NCBI GenBank assembly: GCA_943846665.1
Contig: OX044358.1
Coordinates: forward strand, 62,001-126,000
Origin: Arcticimaribacter sp002477625
GTDB taxonomy: Bacteria; Bacteroidota; Bacteroidia; Flavobacteriales; Flavobacteriaceae
Reading direction: 5' to 3'
Length of the DNA: 64,000 bases
In this document: piece after piece, positions 17,570-26,457 of the stretch
Position numbering within the stretch: position 1 is the first letter of the stretch
Layout: each line of letters starts with the position of its first letter
Notes under the pieces: generated by a model
The model's database searches: none
Seen by the model: the letters and a program-made list of their open reading frames with translations, nothing else
What the model was told of the DNA's origin: nothing
Made by a program: the position numbers and the translations under genes

Positions 17570-19909
17570 ATGAAACAAGATTTAACAGCCCACATAAATA
17601 CGCTCAATGAAGCGCAGAGAGGACCAACGCTGCACAAGGATGGACCGCTAATTGTTATTGCTGGTGCAGGTTCTGGGAAGACCCGTGTATTGACTTATAG
17701 AATCGCCTATTTGATGAGTCAAGGTGTGGATTCGTTTTCAATTTTGGCATTAACATTCACCAACAAAGCGGCTCGAGAAATGAAAGGGCGTATTGCCGAT
17801 TTAGTAGGTGATGGTGAAGCAAAGAATTTATGGATGGGTACATTCCATTCTGTTTTTGCTCGAATTCTCAGGAGTGAAGCCGATAAATTGGGCTATCCTT
17901 CGAACTTTACAATATACGATACCCAAGATTCTGACCGTCTTTTATCTGCTATCATCAAAGAAATGGGGCTTGAAAAAGATGTTTATAAAACCAAGCAAGT
18001 ACGCACTAGAATTTCTTCCTATAAAAACAGTTTGATTACGGTACGAGCCTATTACAATGATGGTGACCTACAAGAGTCGGATGCGATGGCAAGAAGACCC
18101 AAAATGGGCGAAATATATAAAGAGTATGTCGATCGTTGTTTTAAGGCGGGTGCAATGGATTTTGATGACCTGCTCTTAAGAACCAATGAACTTCTCAACC
18201 GTTTCCCTGATGTTTTGGCTAAATATCAAGACCGTTTCCGATACATATTAGTTGATGAGTATCAAGATACCAATCATTCGCAATACCTTATCGTACGGGC
18301 GCTTTCCGACAAGTTTCAAAACATTTGCGTAGTAGGTGATGACGCCCAAAGTATTTATGCCTTTCGGGGTGCGAATATCAACAACATATTGAATTTTCAA
18401 AAAGATTACGACAATGTGGCCATGTATCGCTTGGAGCAAAATTATCGTTCTACACAAAATATTGTGAATGCTGCCAATTCGATCATCAATCACAATGAAA
18501 ACAAATTGGATAAGAATGTTTGGACAGCCAATGATACGGGTAATAAAATCAAAATTCAACGCTGTCCCACTGATGCCGATGAAGGTCGTTATGTAGCTGG
18601 AAGTATTTTTGACTTCAACCTTACTGAACAGCGTAAGTACAATGATTTTGCCATCTTATACAGAACCAATGCGCAGTCTCGAGCAATGGAAGATGCTTTG
18701 AGGAAAAGAAACATACCCTATAAAATCTTTGGTGGCCTATCTTTTTATCAACGAAAGGAGATCAAAGACACCTTGGCTTATTTGCGGTTAATCATCAACC
18801 CCAAGGATGAAGAGAGTTTAAAACGCATCATCAATTATCCAACACGAGGAATAGGGCAGACCACCATTGATAAGTTGGTTGTCGGCGCCAAACAGCACGG
18901 ACTTACTTTATTCCAAACTGCAGAAAAAGCTGGAAGTTTAGGGATTGGAATCAATGCGGGTACAGCTACTAAATTGGAACAGTTTGTGACACTAATTAAG
19001 AGTTTCCAGATTTTTAATGAAACGGCTAATGCTTTTGAAATTGCTGATGAAGTAACTAAAAAAACACGTATTGTTTCGGATTTAAAGAAAGACGGAACCC
19101 CCGAAGGTGTAAGTAAAATCGAAAACATCGAAGAGTTGTTGAATGGGATCAAAGATTTTACAGAAGGTCAAGAGGAGCTTGCCGATTCTACGGGCGCATT
19201 AACGGAGTTTCTTGAGGATGTAGCTCTAGCTACAGATTTCGATAGCGAGAATGAAAAAGAAGATACCGATCGGGTTTCACTAATGACGATTCACTTAGCC
19301 AAAGGGTTGGAATATCCCTTTGTCTATGTTGTTGGAATGGAGGAAGATTTGTTCCCATCGCCAATGAATTTAGATTCTCGAAGCGGTTTAGAAGAAGAGC
19401 GCCGCTTGTTTTATGTTGCACTTACCCGAGCAGAAGAACGGGCCTTTTTGTCCTATACTCAATCGCGATATCGCTGGGGAAAATTGAATAGTGCTGAGCC
19501 CAGCCGTTTTATTGACGAAATTGACGAACAGTATGTCGATTATCAAATACCAAAATCGGATTATGAATTTAAACCCTTAATCAATAATAACATTTTTGGC
19601 AATGCAGATGTACCCAAAAGACAAATCAAAAAACCAGCTGCCTGGGAAGGAAAGCCCAATACAATACCAAATCCCACTCAGCTCAAAAAGCTTAGAAAGA
19701 TTCAATCAAATGACCAACCGATTGCTGCTGCTTCCCAAGATTTAATTGCCTTGCCTTTAGGCACCAAGGTAGAACACCAGCGGTTTGGAAAAGGTGTTGT
19801 CACCTTACTTGAAGGATCTGGGAATGATAAAAAGGCTACTATTAAGTTCAACGGAACAGGAAACAAAAAACTCTTATTACGTTTTGCTAAACTTAAAATC
19901 ATTGATTAA
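17570..19909 (+). CDS. uvrD: ATP-dependent DNA helicase UvrD/PcrA family
   Basis: A 779-residue superfamily 1A helicase. The N-terminal Q-motif region LNEAQR is followed by Walker A AGAGSGKT (31-38), motif Ia TFTNKAAREM, motif II VDEYQDTNHSQ, motif III VGDDAQSIYAFRGA, motif IV YRSTQNI, motif V MTIHLAKGLEYPFV and motif VI YVALTRAEERAFL. The C-terminal tail after about 660 ends in a Tudor-like KVEHQRFGKGVVT segment found in PcrA/UvrD, which contacts RNA polymerase. It works in nucleotide-excision and mismatch repair. The stop overlaps the ATG of the next gene (TAATG). The 190 bases upstream (17380-17569) show no gene. Confidence 0.96.
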   Translation: MKQDLTAHINTLNEAQRGPTLHKDGPLIVIAGAGSGKTRVLTYRIAYLMSQGVDSFSILALTFTNKAAREMKGRIADLVGDGEAKNLWMGTFHSVFARILRSEADKLGYPSNFTIYDTQDSDRLLSAIIKEMGLEKDVYKTKQVRTRISSYKNSLITVRAYYNDGDLQESDAMARRPKMGEIYKEYVDRCFKAGAMDFDDLLLRTNELLNRFPDVLAKYQDRFRYILVDEYQDTNHSQYLIVRALSDKFQNICVVGDDAQSIYAFRGANINNILNFQKDYDNVAMYRLEQNYRSTQNIVNAANSIINHNENKLDKNVWTANDTGNKIKIQRCPTDADEGRYVAGSIFDFNLTEQRKYNDFAILYRTNAQSRAMEDALRKRNIPYKIFGGLSFYQRKEIKDTLAYLRLIINPKDEESLKRIINYPTRGIGQTTIDKLVVGAKQHGLTLFQTAEKAGSLGIGINAGTATKLEQFVTLIKSFQIFNETANAFEIADEVTKKTRIVSDLKKDGTPEGVSKIENIEELLNGIKDFTEGQEELADSTGALTEFLEDVALATDFDSENEKEDTDRVSLMTIHLAKGLEYPFVYVVGMEEDLFPSPMNLDSRSGLEEERRLFYVALTRAEERAFLSYTQSRYRWGKLNSAEPSRFIDEIDEQYVDYQIPKSDYEFKPLINNNIFGNADVPKRQIKKPAAWEGKPNTIPNPTQLKKLRKIQSNDQPIAAASQDLIALPLGTKVEHQRFGKGVVTLLEGSGNDKKATIKFNGTGNKKLLLRFAKLKIID

Positions 19910-20529
19910 TGGCTGTTCTTCACTCTTTATATCCCTCAAGCCCCAACGTCAAGATCATTAAGGAAGTAGCTCAAGCATTAATTGCTGGTGCACTTGTTAT
20001 TTATCCCACCGATACCGTTTATGCTTTGGGATGCTTAAGTTCCAATTACAAAGCATTGGGTCGTCTGGCTAAGCTAAAAGAAGTAAAAGTAGAACAAGCC
20101 CCGTTTAGTTTTTTATTTGCTGATATGAGTGAGTTGTCAAATTATGTTCAGCAATTCGATTCGTCAACCTTCCGAATCCTCAAACGTACATTGCCCGGAC
20201 CTTTTACCTATATTATGAAAGGGACCCGCAAATTGCCCAAACCTTTTGATAAAAGAAAATCCATCGGGATACGAATCTCAGACGATCCAATTTTAAAAAT
20301 ATTGCTTCCACTTTTGCCTGCACCTTTAATAACAACCTCCCTGCATGATAAAGATCAGATTATTGATTACACAACCGATCCAGAAGTTATATTCGAAGAA
20401 TGGTCTTCTGCTGTCGACGTCATGATTGAAACGGGAGCAGGAGGGAACCAACCTTCCACGGTCATTGATTTGACTGATGGGGAGCCGGTTGTTGTTCGAA
20501 TTGGAAAGGGTGCTGTAGATTTTTTATAA
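19909..20529 (+). CDS. Sua5/YciO/YrdC family, L-threonylcarbamoyladenylate synthase
   Basis: A 206-residue protein of the YrdC-like fold. The dsRNA-binding-like N-terminal motif is IYPTDTVYALGCLSSN, followed by the KxR-type basic pocket around KRTLPGPFTYIMKG and the SIGIRISDDP strand, ending in the conserved PSTVIDLTDGEPVVVRIGKG. These enzymes make threonylcarbamoyl-AMP from Thr, bicarbonate and ATP for the t6A37 modification of ANN-decoding tRNAs. It is closest to the short YciO/YrdC form because the C-terminal Sua5 domain is absent. YciO proteins may have a different role, so the functional call is moderate. It is translationally coupled to uvrD. Confidence 0.85.
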   Translation: MAVLHSLYPSSPNVKIIKEVAQALIAGALVIYPTDTVYALGCLSSNYKALGRLAKLKEVKVEQAPFSFLFADMSELSNYVQQFDSSTFRILKRTLPGPFTYIMKGTRKLPKPFDKRKSIGIRISDDPILKILLPLLPAPLITTSLHDKDQIIDYTTDPEVIFEEWSSAVDVMIETGAGGNQPSTVIDLTDGEPVVVRIGKGAVDFL

Positions 20530-20559
20530 AAAAAAACGCCCTTTATAAAAAGGACGTTT
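20526..20559 (-). terminator. Intrinsic terminator of the OmpA lipoprotein gene
   Basis: Read on the minus strand, AACGTCCTTT and AAAGGGCGTT form a stem with one mismatch around a four-base loop, followed by nine T residues. On the plus strand the T-run is weak, so it mainly serves the minus-strand gene, though it may also end the uvrD/Sua5 transcript. Confidence 0.75.
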
Positions 20560-20583
20560 GATTTAATATAAAGTGGTAAAGGC

Positions 20584-21438
20584 TTATTGAGCAGCTTCCA
20601 TTCCTTTGTTGATTAGATCATAAAACTGATCTAATTTTGGAAGTACCACAATACGTGTTCTTCTGTTTTTAGCTCGGTTCGATGGAGAATCATTTTCTAA
20701 TAAAGGAGCATAAGAACTTCTTCCAGCTGCAGTCATTCGTTGTGGTGGTACACCAAAGTCTTTTTCAAGTACACGAACTACTGAAGTAGCTCTCTTTACA
20801 CTAAGATCCCAGTTGTCAACTACACAATCGTTACTGATTGGCACATTGTCTGTATGACCTTCAACCATAAACTCAAGCTCTGGCTTGTCCAAAACAACTT
20901 TGGCAACTTTTCCAAGAACCTCTTTAGCTCTTTTAGAAACTGTTGAGCTTCCGCTGTTGAATAATAATTTATCAGATATCGAAATGAATACAACACCTTT
21001 TTCAACGTTGATTTCAATGTCGTCATCTCCAAGATTTCCTAAAACACCTTTAAGACTGGTCACTAAAGCAAGAGTCACAGAATCTTTTTTAGTTACAGCA
21101 TCTCTAAGGCTTGTAATTCTTGTGTCTTTTTCTTTTAGGCTCTCTAACGATTTTTCAAGATTTTCAGCTCCTTTTTGAGAAAGTGTAGTCAAGTTACCGA
21201 GGTTATCGATAAGGTCCGAGTTGTTTTCTTTTAAGAAACGAATTTGCTCTTGCAAAGAAGCAACAGATGCCAATGCAGCAGCTTTGTCTTCATCACAGGT
21301 GTTTAATTTAACAGTTGTACTGTTTAGCAAGTCTTTTGTCGAGTCTTGAAGGGCTTGAAGTTCGGTAAACTTCTTTTGCGATACACAAGATGCCAATAAG
21401 ATTGTTACTAATGGAATGTAGAAATACGATTTTTTCAT
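20584..21438 (-). CDS. OmpA family lipoprotein with coiled coil
   Basis: The 284-residue protein begins with a lipoprotein signal peptide (ILLASC, Cys about residue 18). A coiled-coil region (about 25-120) rich in Leu, Lys, Glu and Asp follows, and a C-terminal OmpA peptidoglycan-binding domain covers about 150-275. The latter shows LLFNSGSSTVS, VEGHTDNVPI, NWDLSVKRATSVV and SNRAKNRRTRIVV, with the Asp and Arg that bind diaminopimelate. It probably tethers the outer membrane to the cell wall. Its own terminator lies downstream. The gene order gives no specific partner. Confidence 0.92.
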   Translation of the reverse strand: MKKSYFYIPLVTILLASCVSQKKFTELQALQDSTKDLLNSTTVKLNTCDEDKAAALASVASLQEQIRFLKENNSDLIDNLGNLTTLSQKGAENLEKSLESLKEKDTRITSLRDAVTKKDSVTLALVTSLKGVLGNLGDDDIEINVEKGVVFISISDKLLFNSGSSTVSKRAKEVLGKVAKVVLDKPELEFMVEGHTDNVPISNDCVVDNWDLSVKRATSVVRVLEKDFGVPPQRMTAAGRSSYAPLLENDSPSNRAKNRRTRIVVLPKLDQFYDLINKGMEAAQ

Positions 21439-21484
21439 GGAAAAATATTATAATTAAATTTTGATGGCTTAAAGTTACTATTAT

Positions 21485-22489
21485 TTAAGACTTAGAAAAT
21501 CTTAAGTTGAAAAATTTACTTTTTTTTAAGATAAAATATTGAAAAACGACACTATTTAGCTTGTAATAGCTGTTTTTGGGCTTTTTACCCGATCGTTTTC
21601 TAAGCATTTTAAAGAAATTATAATACAGATGGGCATGTGCTTTCAGAATGCTTAGACAGTTTCGGAGTTCCCCTTTTAGTAAAAACCGAATCCCTGCCAC
21701 CCCGTCCAGCAATAAACGGCAACAAAGTATAAAGGGTAATTGTACTGTTGGAACATTCTTTAGAAGCATGTAGGTTGCGTTTCGATAATTATAAAAAACT
21801 TTTAAAGGCGAATCTGGAAGGCTTGCTCCACCCAAATGATACACTTTCGAAACTCCAACACAATACACCTCACTTCCTGCATTATTTGCTCTCCAACAGA
21901 GATCGATTTCTTCTTGGTGCATAAAAAAATCTTCATCAAAACCGTCAAGTTTTTGAAAAAGTGCATTTCGAATAAAAAAACAAGCACCTGAGGCCCAAAA
22001 TATATTTTGATTTCCCTCATACTGTCCTTGGTCTTGTTCAATTTGATCAAAAATTCGACCCCTACAAAAGGGGTATCCAAAACGGTCAATATATCCACCA
22101 GCTGCCCCTGCATATTCAAATAAACTTGGATCTTTCTCGTCTAAAATATGCGGTTGCACAATTCCGGTATTGGAATTGTTTTTAAAGAAATTGATTATGG
22201 GTGGGAGCCAGTTTTTGGTAACTCGAATATCATTATTAATAAGACAAATAAGCTCTTCTTTAATTCCCTTTAAACCAGCGTTGTATCCTCCTGCATAACC
22301 TAGGTTTTCTGTATTTATAATGGAGTTTACCTCAGGAAATTCCGTACTGAGAAAATCAATCGAATCGTCAGTCGAGTCGTTGTCAATGACATAAATCGTT
22401 GCTTCTTTACTGTACCGAAGCATTTCGGGTAAAAAGCGTTTAAGAAGCTCCTTCCCATTCCAATTTAAAACTACTAATGCGACTGTCAT
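21485..22489 (-). CDS. Glycosyltransferase family 2
   Basis: A 334-residue inverting GT-A glycosyltransferase. The nucleotide-sugar fold begins VALVVLNWNGKELL. DNDSTDDS (about 36-43), the metal-binding-type acidic segment INNDIRVT (about 86-93) and the acceptor region ASGACFFIRNALFQKLDGFDEDFFMHQEEIDL (broken here by text: key residues G-FDE-F and EE-D) are all present. One or two amphipathic or hydrophobic C-terminal helices suggest membrane association. The family resembles rhamnosyl and related surface-polysaccharide transferases; the sugar is unknown. Its ATG overlaps the stop of the HsdR-N nuclease gene (ATGA), which implies coupling although no functional link is obvious. Confidence 0.88.
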   Translation of the reverse strand: MTVALVVLNWNGKELLKRFLPEMLRYSKEATIYVIDNDSTDDSIDFLSTEFPEVNSIINTENLGYAGGYNAGLKGIKEELICLINNDIRVTKNWLPPIINFFKNNSNTGIVQPHILDEKDPSLFEYAGAAGGYIDRFGYPFCRGRIFDQIEQDQGQYEGNQNIFWASGACFFIRNALFQKLDGFDEDFFMHQEEIDLCWRANNAGSEVYCVGVSKVYHLGGASLPDSPLKVFYNYRNATYMLLKNVPTVQLPFILCCRLLLDGVAGIRFLLKGELRNCLSILKAHAHLYYNFFKMLRKRSGKKPKNSYYKLNSVVFQYFILKKSKFFNLRFSKS

Positions 22490-22932
22490 ACTTTGTATTT
22501 CGGAAGTTCTTTGATGAATTTATACGATTTTTTCTCAAAATCCATTACACAAAAATAGTGTTCTTTCCCGTTTGACAGCATTAAAAAGCTACTGTTTAAT
22601 GTCATGTTGTACTGGGCTATTTGGTCGAAAGTACTTTGTGAAATGGCTATTGAAGGGGCTTTGCATTCTACCAAGATATAAACATCTCCTTGCGAGCTAT
22701 AGACCACAATATCATAGCGTTTGAGTTGTCCGTTGATCTTTATTTGTTTTTCTACATTGATCAGACTCTTGGGATATCCTAATTCACTAATTAAAAAATG
22801 TAGGCAGTGCTGACGTACCCATTCTTCGGGGGTCAACAGCAGATTCTTTTTACGGATCAAATCTACGATATACGTCTTATTTTCCCTATTTTTGAGGGTA
22901 AACGCATAGTTGGGAAAATTGAGTTGTTCCAT
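22486..22932 (-). CDS. Stand-alone type I restriction HsdR N-terminal-like nuclease domain
   Basis: The 148-residue protein is made of the HSDR_N domain alone (PF13588). EEWVRQHCLHFLISELGYPKS starts the domain, and a PD-(D/E)xK-type core follows with RYDIVVYSSQGDVYILVECKAPS (Asp, then Glu-Cys-Lys), the metal-binding nuclease motif. No helicase, methylase or specificity genes lie nearby, so it is not part of a complete restriction system. Such small proteins are common in Bacteroidetes next to holA. It might have a housekeeping repair role, but that is inference. It is divergent from holA with 26 bases between starts and overlaps the glycosyltransferase start. Confidence 0.82.
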   Translation of the reverse strand: MEQLNFPNYAFTLKNRENKTYIVDLIRKKNLLLTPEEWVRQHCLHFLISELGYPKSLINVEKQIKINGQLKRYDIVVYSSQGDVYILVECKAPSIAISQSTFDQIAQYNMTLNSSFLMLSNGKEHYFCVMDFEKKSYKFIKELPKYKV

Positions 22933-22958
22933 ACTACAAAAGTGAGGATTTTTTAGCT

Positions 22959-23960
22959 TTGAAAGACATAAATCAAATACTGAGTTCGATTAAAAAGGGA
23001 GATTATGCTCCTGTGTACCTTTTAATGGGAACAGAACCCTTCTTTATAGACCAGGTGACAAAGACTTTATCGTCTCATGTGGTAGAAGAACACGCCCGAG
23101 ATTTTGACTCCACCATTTTTTATGGAAAAGAAACGCTGCCGGAACAAATCATTGAAACGGCAAAGCGTTTCCCAATGATGGGATCTCATCAATTGGTTGT
23201 TGTTCGTGAAGCACAATATTTAGACAAAACAATTGATTCTTTAGTACCCTATCTAGAAAGCCCTCAGAGTCAAACAGTTTTGGTGCTCTGTTATAAACAC
23301 AAAAAACTGGATAAACGCAAAAAATCCTACAAGGCCATTGCTAAATCAGGTGTAGTTTTGGAAACCAAACCCCTTTACGACAATCAAGTAGCCGATTGGA
23401 TTAAAGATCGTGGATTGCGTTATGGATTTAATTTTCATCCGCATGCCCCCCCTTTATTGGTGTCATTTTTAGGAACGGATTTAAGTAAAATTGATAAGGA
23501 GCTCGAAAAGTTAAGCAATCGGGTAGAAGCGGGAGAAGAAATTACTCCTGCGATAATTGAAAAGCACATCGGTTACAGTAAAGATTTTAACGGATTTGAA
23601 CTTCAAAAATCACTAGGCAAACGCGATTTAGAGCACTCTTTTCGGATCATTCGCTATATGGCATCCAATGCCAAGAAACACCCGGTTACGCTTACGATCA
23701 CGGTTCTTTTTAATTTTTTCCAAAAATTATTGTTGTTTCAAGGCCTTTCATCCCCTTCAAAGGCTCCTGCAGTATTAGGTGTATCGCCATATTTTGTTAA
23801 AGATTATGAAGCTGCTTCTCGTTTTTATTCAATGAAACAAATAGCCAATGTAATTGGTCATATAAAGGAGGCAGATCTAAAAAGCAAGGGTGTTGGAGCA
23901 CAAAACCTCCCAACCGAAGAGCTTTTGAAAGAATTGATTCTTAAAATTGTTTCGAGTTAA
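22959..23960 (+). CDS. holA: DNA polymerase III subunit delta
   Basis: A 333-residue protein of the HolA family, the clamp-loader subunit that opens the sliding clamp. The N-terminal AAA-like domain shows YAPVYLLMGTEPFFIDQV (about 16-33) and AKRFPMMGSHQLVVVREAQYL. The middle and C-terminal helical domains include FGLD-like ELEKLSNRV and LFNFFQKLL. The start is a TTG at 22959, since no ATG precedes the conserved N-terminus in frame and the divergent neighbour begins only 26 bases upstream. The stop is convergent with the E1 gene with four bases of overlap. Confidence 0.93.
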   Translation: MKDINQILSSIKKGDYAPVYLLMGTEPFFIDQVTKTLSSHVVEEHARDFDSTIFYGKETLPEQIIETAKRFPMMGSHQLVVVREAQYLDKTIDSLVPYLESPQSQTVLVLCYKHKKLDKRKKSYKAIAKSGVVLETKPLYDNQVADWIKDRGLRYGFNFHPHAPPLLVSFLGTDLSKIDKELEKLSNRVEAGEEITPAIIEKHIGYSKDFNGFELQKSLGKRDLEHSFRIIRYMASNAKKHPVTLTITVLFNFFQKLLLFQGLSSPSKAPAVLGVSPYFVKDYEAASRFYSMKQIANVIGHIKEADLKSKGVGAQNLPTEELLKELILKIVSS

Positions 23961-26368
23961 ATTTTCGGAAAGGCTTCAGGATTGGATTCGTGCATGATGG
24001 CGTATACCTTTTCAAAAATATCATCTTCAGACGGTTTTGAGAAATAATCCCCATCGCTTCCATATGCGGGTCGATGCGGCTTTGCACTCAGTGTTTGCGG
24101 TGTACTGTCTAACATTGGAAAAACATCTTGAACATCAATCAACTGTTGTAGTATATAAGCTCCAGCTCCACCGGGAACATCTTCATCAATAATCAAAACA
24201 CGATTTGTCTTTGCAATACTTTTTTGAATGCCCTGTTCCAGATCGAAGGGGAGTAGGGTTTGGATGTCAATTACCTCTGCATCAATGTCAAAGTACAACA
24301 ACTCTTTTGCTACAGCTTCGACCATCCGAAGCGTTGATCCGTAAGAAACTAGCGTAATGTCTGTACCTTCTTTTAAAATTTCAATTTTACCCAACGGCAC
24401 TTTAAATTGCCCAAGGTTTGTGGGTTTTCTTTCTTTTAAACGGTATCCATTAAGAGATTCCACCACAATTGCAGGTTCATTGGCTTCTAATAGGGTATTG
24501 TACATTCCAGCTGCCTGTGTCATGTTGCGCGGCACTGCAATGTTGATACCTCTCAATAGGTTGACAATGCCACCCATTGGCGATCCACTGTGCCAGATTC
24601 CTTCTAAACGATGACCTCGGGTTCGAATGATAAGCGGTACAGCTTGTTTTCCTACTGTTCGGTAATGATATGAAGCGAGATCATCACTCAAGGTTGGTAA
24701 ACAGTAGAGTATATAATCTAAATATTGTATTTCAGCAATCGGTCGTAGGCCTCTTAAGGCCATCCCAATTCCTTGTCCCATAATGGTTGCTTCACGAATC
24801 CCAGTGTCAGCAACTCGGGTAGCACCGTATTTGGCTTGCATACCTTCTAAACCTTGGTTTACATCCCCGATTTTACCTACATCCTCGCCAAAAAGTAAAA
24901 GTTTGTCATTGCTTTCAAGGAGTGCATCAAAATTATCTCGGATGATGATACGCCCGTCTACCCATTCTTCTTTTTCAGCATATTGTGCGGATAAAGATTC
25001 TATGTTTTCTAAACGATCATCCGACTGACTGTACAGGTGAGAACTGAATTTTGGATTGAGCTGCTCGGTAAGCGAATCTTTCCAAGTTCGAATTTCATTT
25101 TTTACTGGATGTTCGTATTGTGTTAAAATTCGAAGCCCTTTTCTAGCTGCGTGTAATAAATCTTTATAGGTTGGCTCGGCAACATTGATAAGTTCCGAGC
25201 GAATCATTTGAAAATTCGTGTCGTTGTTTGTTGCCTGAGTTGCTTTTTCTATGAGTTTTACTAAATCAGTTCTATGTTTAAGAATTGGATCCTGATATGC
25301 TTTCCATGCATCAACTTTAGCTTGACGAGCGATTTTTTTATTATTGTCTTCAATTGCAACGAGCTCTTCTTCATTTGCAATACCATTACTGAGAATCCAA
25401 TCCCGCATTTTAAGATTACAATCGTTTTCTTTTTCCCAAGTTAAACGAGCATCAGACTTATAGCGTTGATGCGATCCTGAGGTAGAGTGACCTTGAGGTT
25501 GGGTTAGTTCTTCTACGTGAATCAAAACGGGTACATGTTCATTTCGAGCAAGCTTTTCAGCATACTGATAGGTGTCAATTAGGGCGGTATAGTCCCATCC
25601 TTTAACCGTTAATATTTCAATACCCAGTTCTGTATCGGTACGCTGCATTCCTTCGAGTGCCTTGGAAATACTCCCTTTGGTTGTTTGTTCGTCATTATGG
25701 ACAGAAATACCATAATCATCATCCCAAACACTCATTATCATTGGGATTTGCATTACACCAGCAGCATTCATGGCTTCTAAAAATAAGCCTTCGCTTGTAC
25801 TTGCATTTCCAATTGTACCCCAAGCAATTTCGTTTCCCTTATTTGAAAAACGCTCACTACCTTTGATTTTCAATGCTCGATACACTTTTGACGCTTGCGC
25901 CAAGCCCACAAGCCGCGGCACTTGCCCAGCTGTAGGTGATATATCAGAACTGTGATTTTTTTGTTTTGTTAAGTTTTTCAATGCACCGTTGGGTTCGTTA
26001 CTTTCAGTAACAAAATGACCCCCCATTTGCCGACCTCCTGACATGGGCTCAATTTCCAAGTCGGGATGTGCATAGAGTGCAGAGAATATATGCTGTGGAG
26101 TTAAGTGCCCTTGCTCCATCAGTATGGTTTGATCGCGGTAATAACCCGAACGAAAATCCCCATCTTTAAAAAACTTACTGAGTATCAGCTGCGGCAATTC
26201 TTTTCCATCTCCGAAAATGCCAAACTTAGCTTTTCCAGTCATAACTTCCCTTCTTCCAAGAATAGAACATTCTCTGCTAAGGGAAAGTAATCTGTAATCT
26301 TCAAGTACTTGTTCTCTGAAACCTTTAAAAGAAATCGGGGTTTCTGCGGCAAGTTTTTTGTTAGACAT
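23957..26368 (-). CDS. 2-oxoacid (branched-chain) dehydrogenase E1, fused alpha and beta subunits
   Basis: The 803-residue protein joins a thiamine-diphosphate E1-alpha domain (about 1-400) to an E1-beta domain (about 470-803). GTIGNASTSEGLFLEAMNAA and SVWDDDYGIS represent the alpha TPP/Mg region. LLFGEDVGKIGDVNQGLEGM, IMGQGIGMALRG and LIIDEDVPGGAGAYI represent the beta domain. Fused E1 enzymes of this kind in Bacteroidetes act in branched-chain 2-oxoacid or related decarboxylation, supplying acyl-CoA primers for iso-fatty acids. E2 and E3 genes are not in the window. The substrate is inferred from the family. It is preceded by about 90 non-coding bases. Confidence 0.88.
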   Translation of the reverse strand: MSNKKLAAETPISFKGFREQVLEDYRLLSLSRECSILGRREVMTGKAKFGIFGDGKELPQLILSKFFKDGDFRSGYYRDQTILMEQGHLTPQHIFSALYAHPDLEIEPMSGGRQMGGHFVTESNEPNGALKNLTKQKNHSSDISPTAGQVPRLVGLAQASKVYRALKIKGSERFSNKGNEIAWGTIGNASTSEGLFLEAMNAAGVMQIPMIMSVWDDDYGISVHNDEQTTKGSISKALEGMQRTDTELGIEILTVKGWDYTALIDTYQYAEKLARNEHVPVLIHVEELTQPQGHSTSGSHQRYKSDARLTWEKENDCNLKMRDWILSNGIANEEELVAIEDNNKKIARQAKVDAWKAYQDPILKHRTDLVKLIEKATQATNNDTNFQMIRSELINVAEPTYKDLLHAARKGLRILTQYEHPVKNEIRTWKDSLTEQLNPKFSSHLYSQSDDRLENIESLSAQYAEKEEWVDGRIIIRDNFDALLESNDKLLLFGEDVGKIGDVNQGLEGMQAKYGATRVADTGIREATIMGQGIGMALRGLRPIAEIQYLDYILYCLPTLSDDLASYHYRTVGKQAVPLIIRTRGHRLEGIWHSGSPMGGIVNLLRGINIAVPRNMTQAAGMYNTLLEANEPAIVVESLNGYRLKERKPTNLGQFKVPLGKIEILKEGTDITLVSYGSTLRMVEAVAKELLYFDIDAEVIDIQTLLPFDLEQGIQKSIAKTNRVLIIDEDVPGGAGAYILQQLIDVQDVFPMLDSTPQTLSAKPHRPAYGSDGDYFSKPSEDDIFEKVYAIMHESNPEAFPKI

Positions 26369-26457
26369 AGATGAATTTTAACTCTGCGAATTTACGAAAA
26401 TTACAGAGAACAGAACAATGCGATGAATCCAGCTACAATAAGCTTATTCACAATCTT

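Noticed and set aside
22486..22932. Type I restriction-modification system
   Set aside because: Only an HsdR N-terminal-like domain is present; there is no helicase, methylase or specificity subunit nearby.
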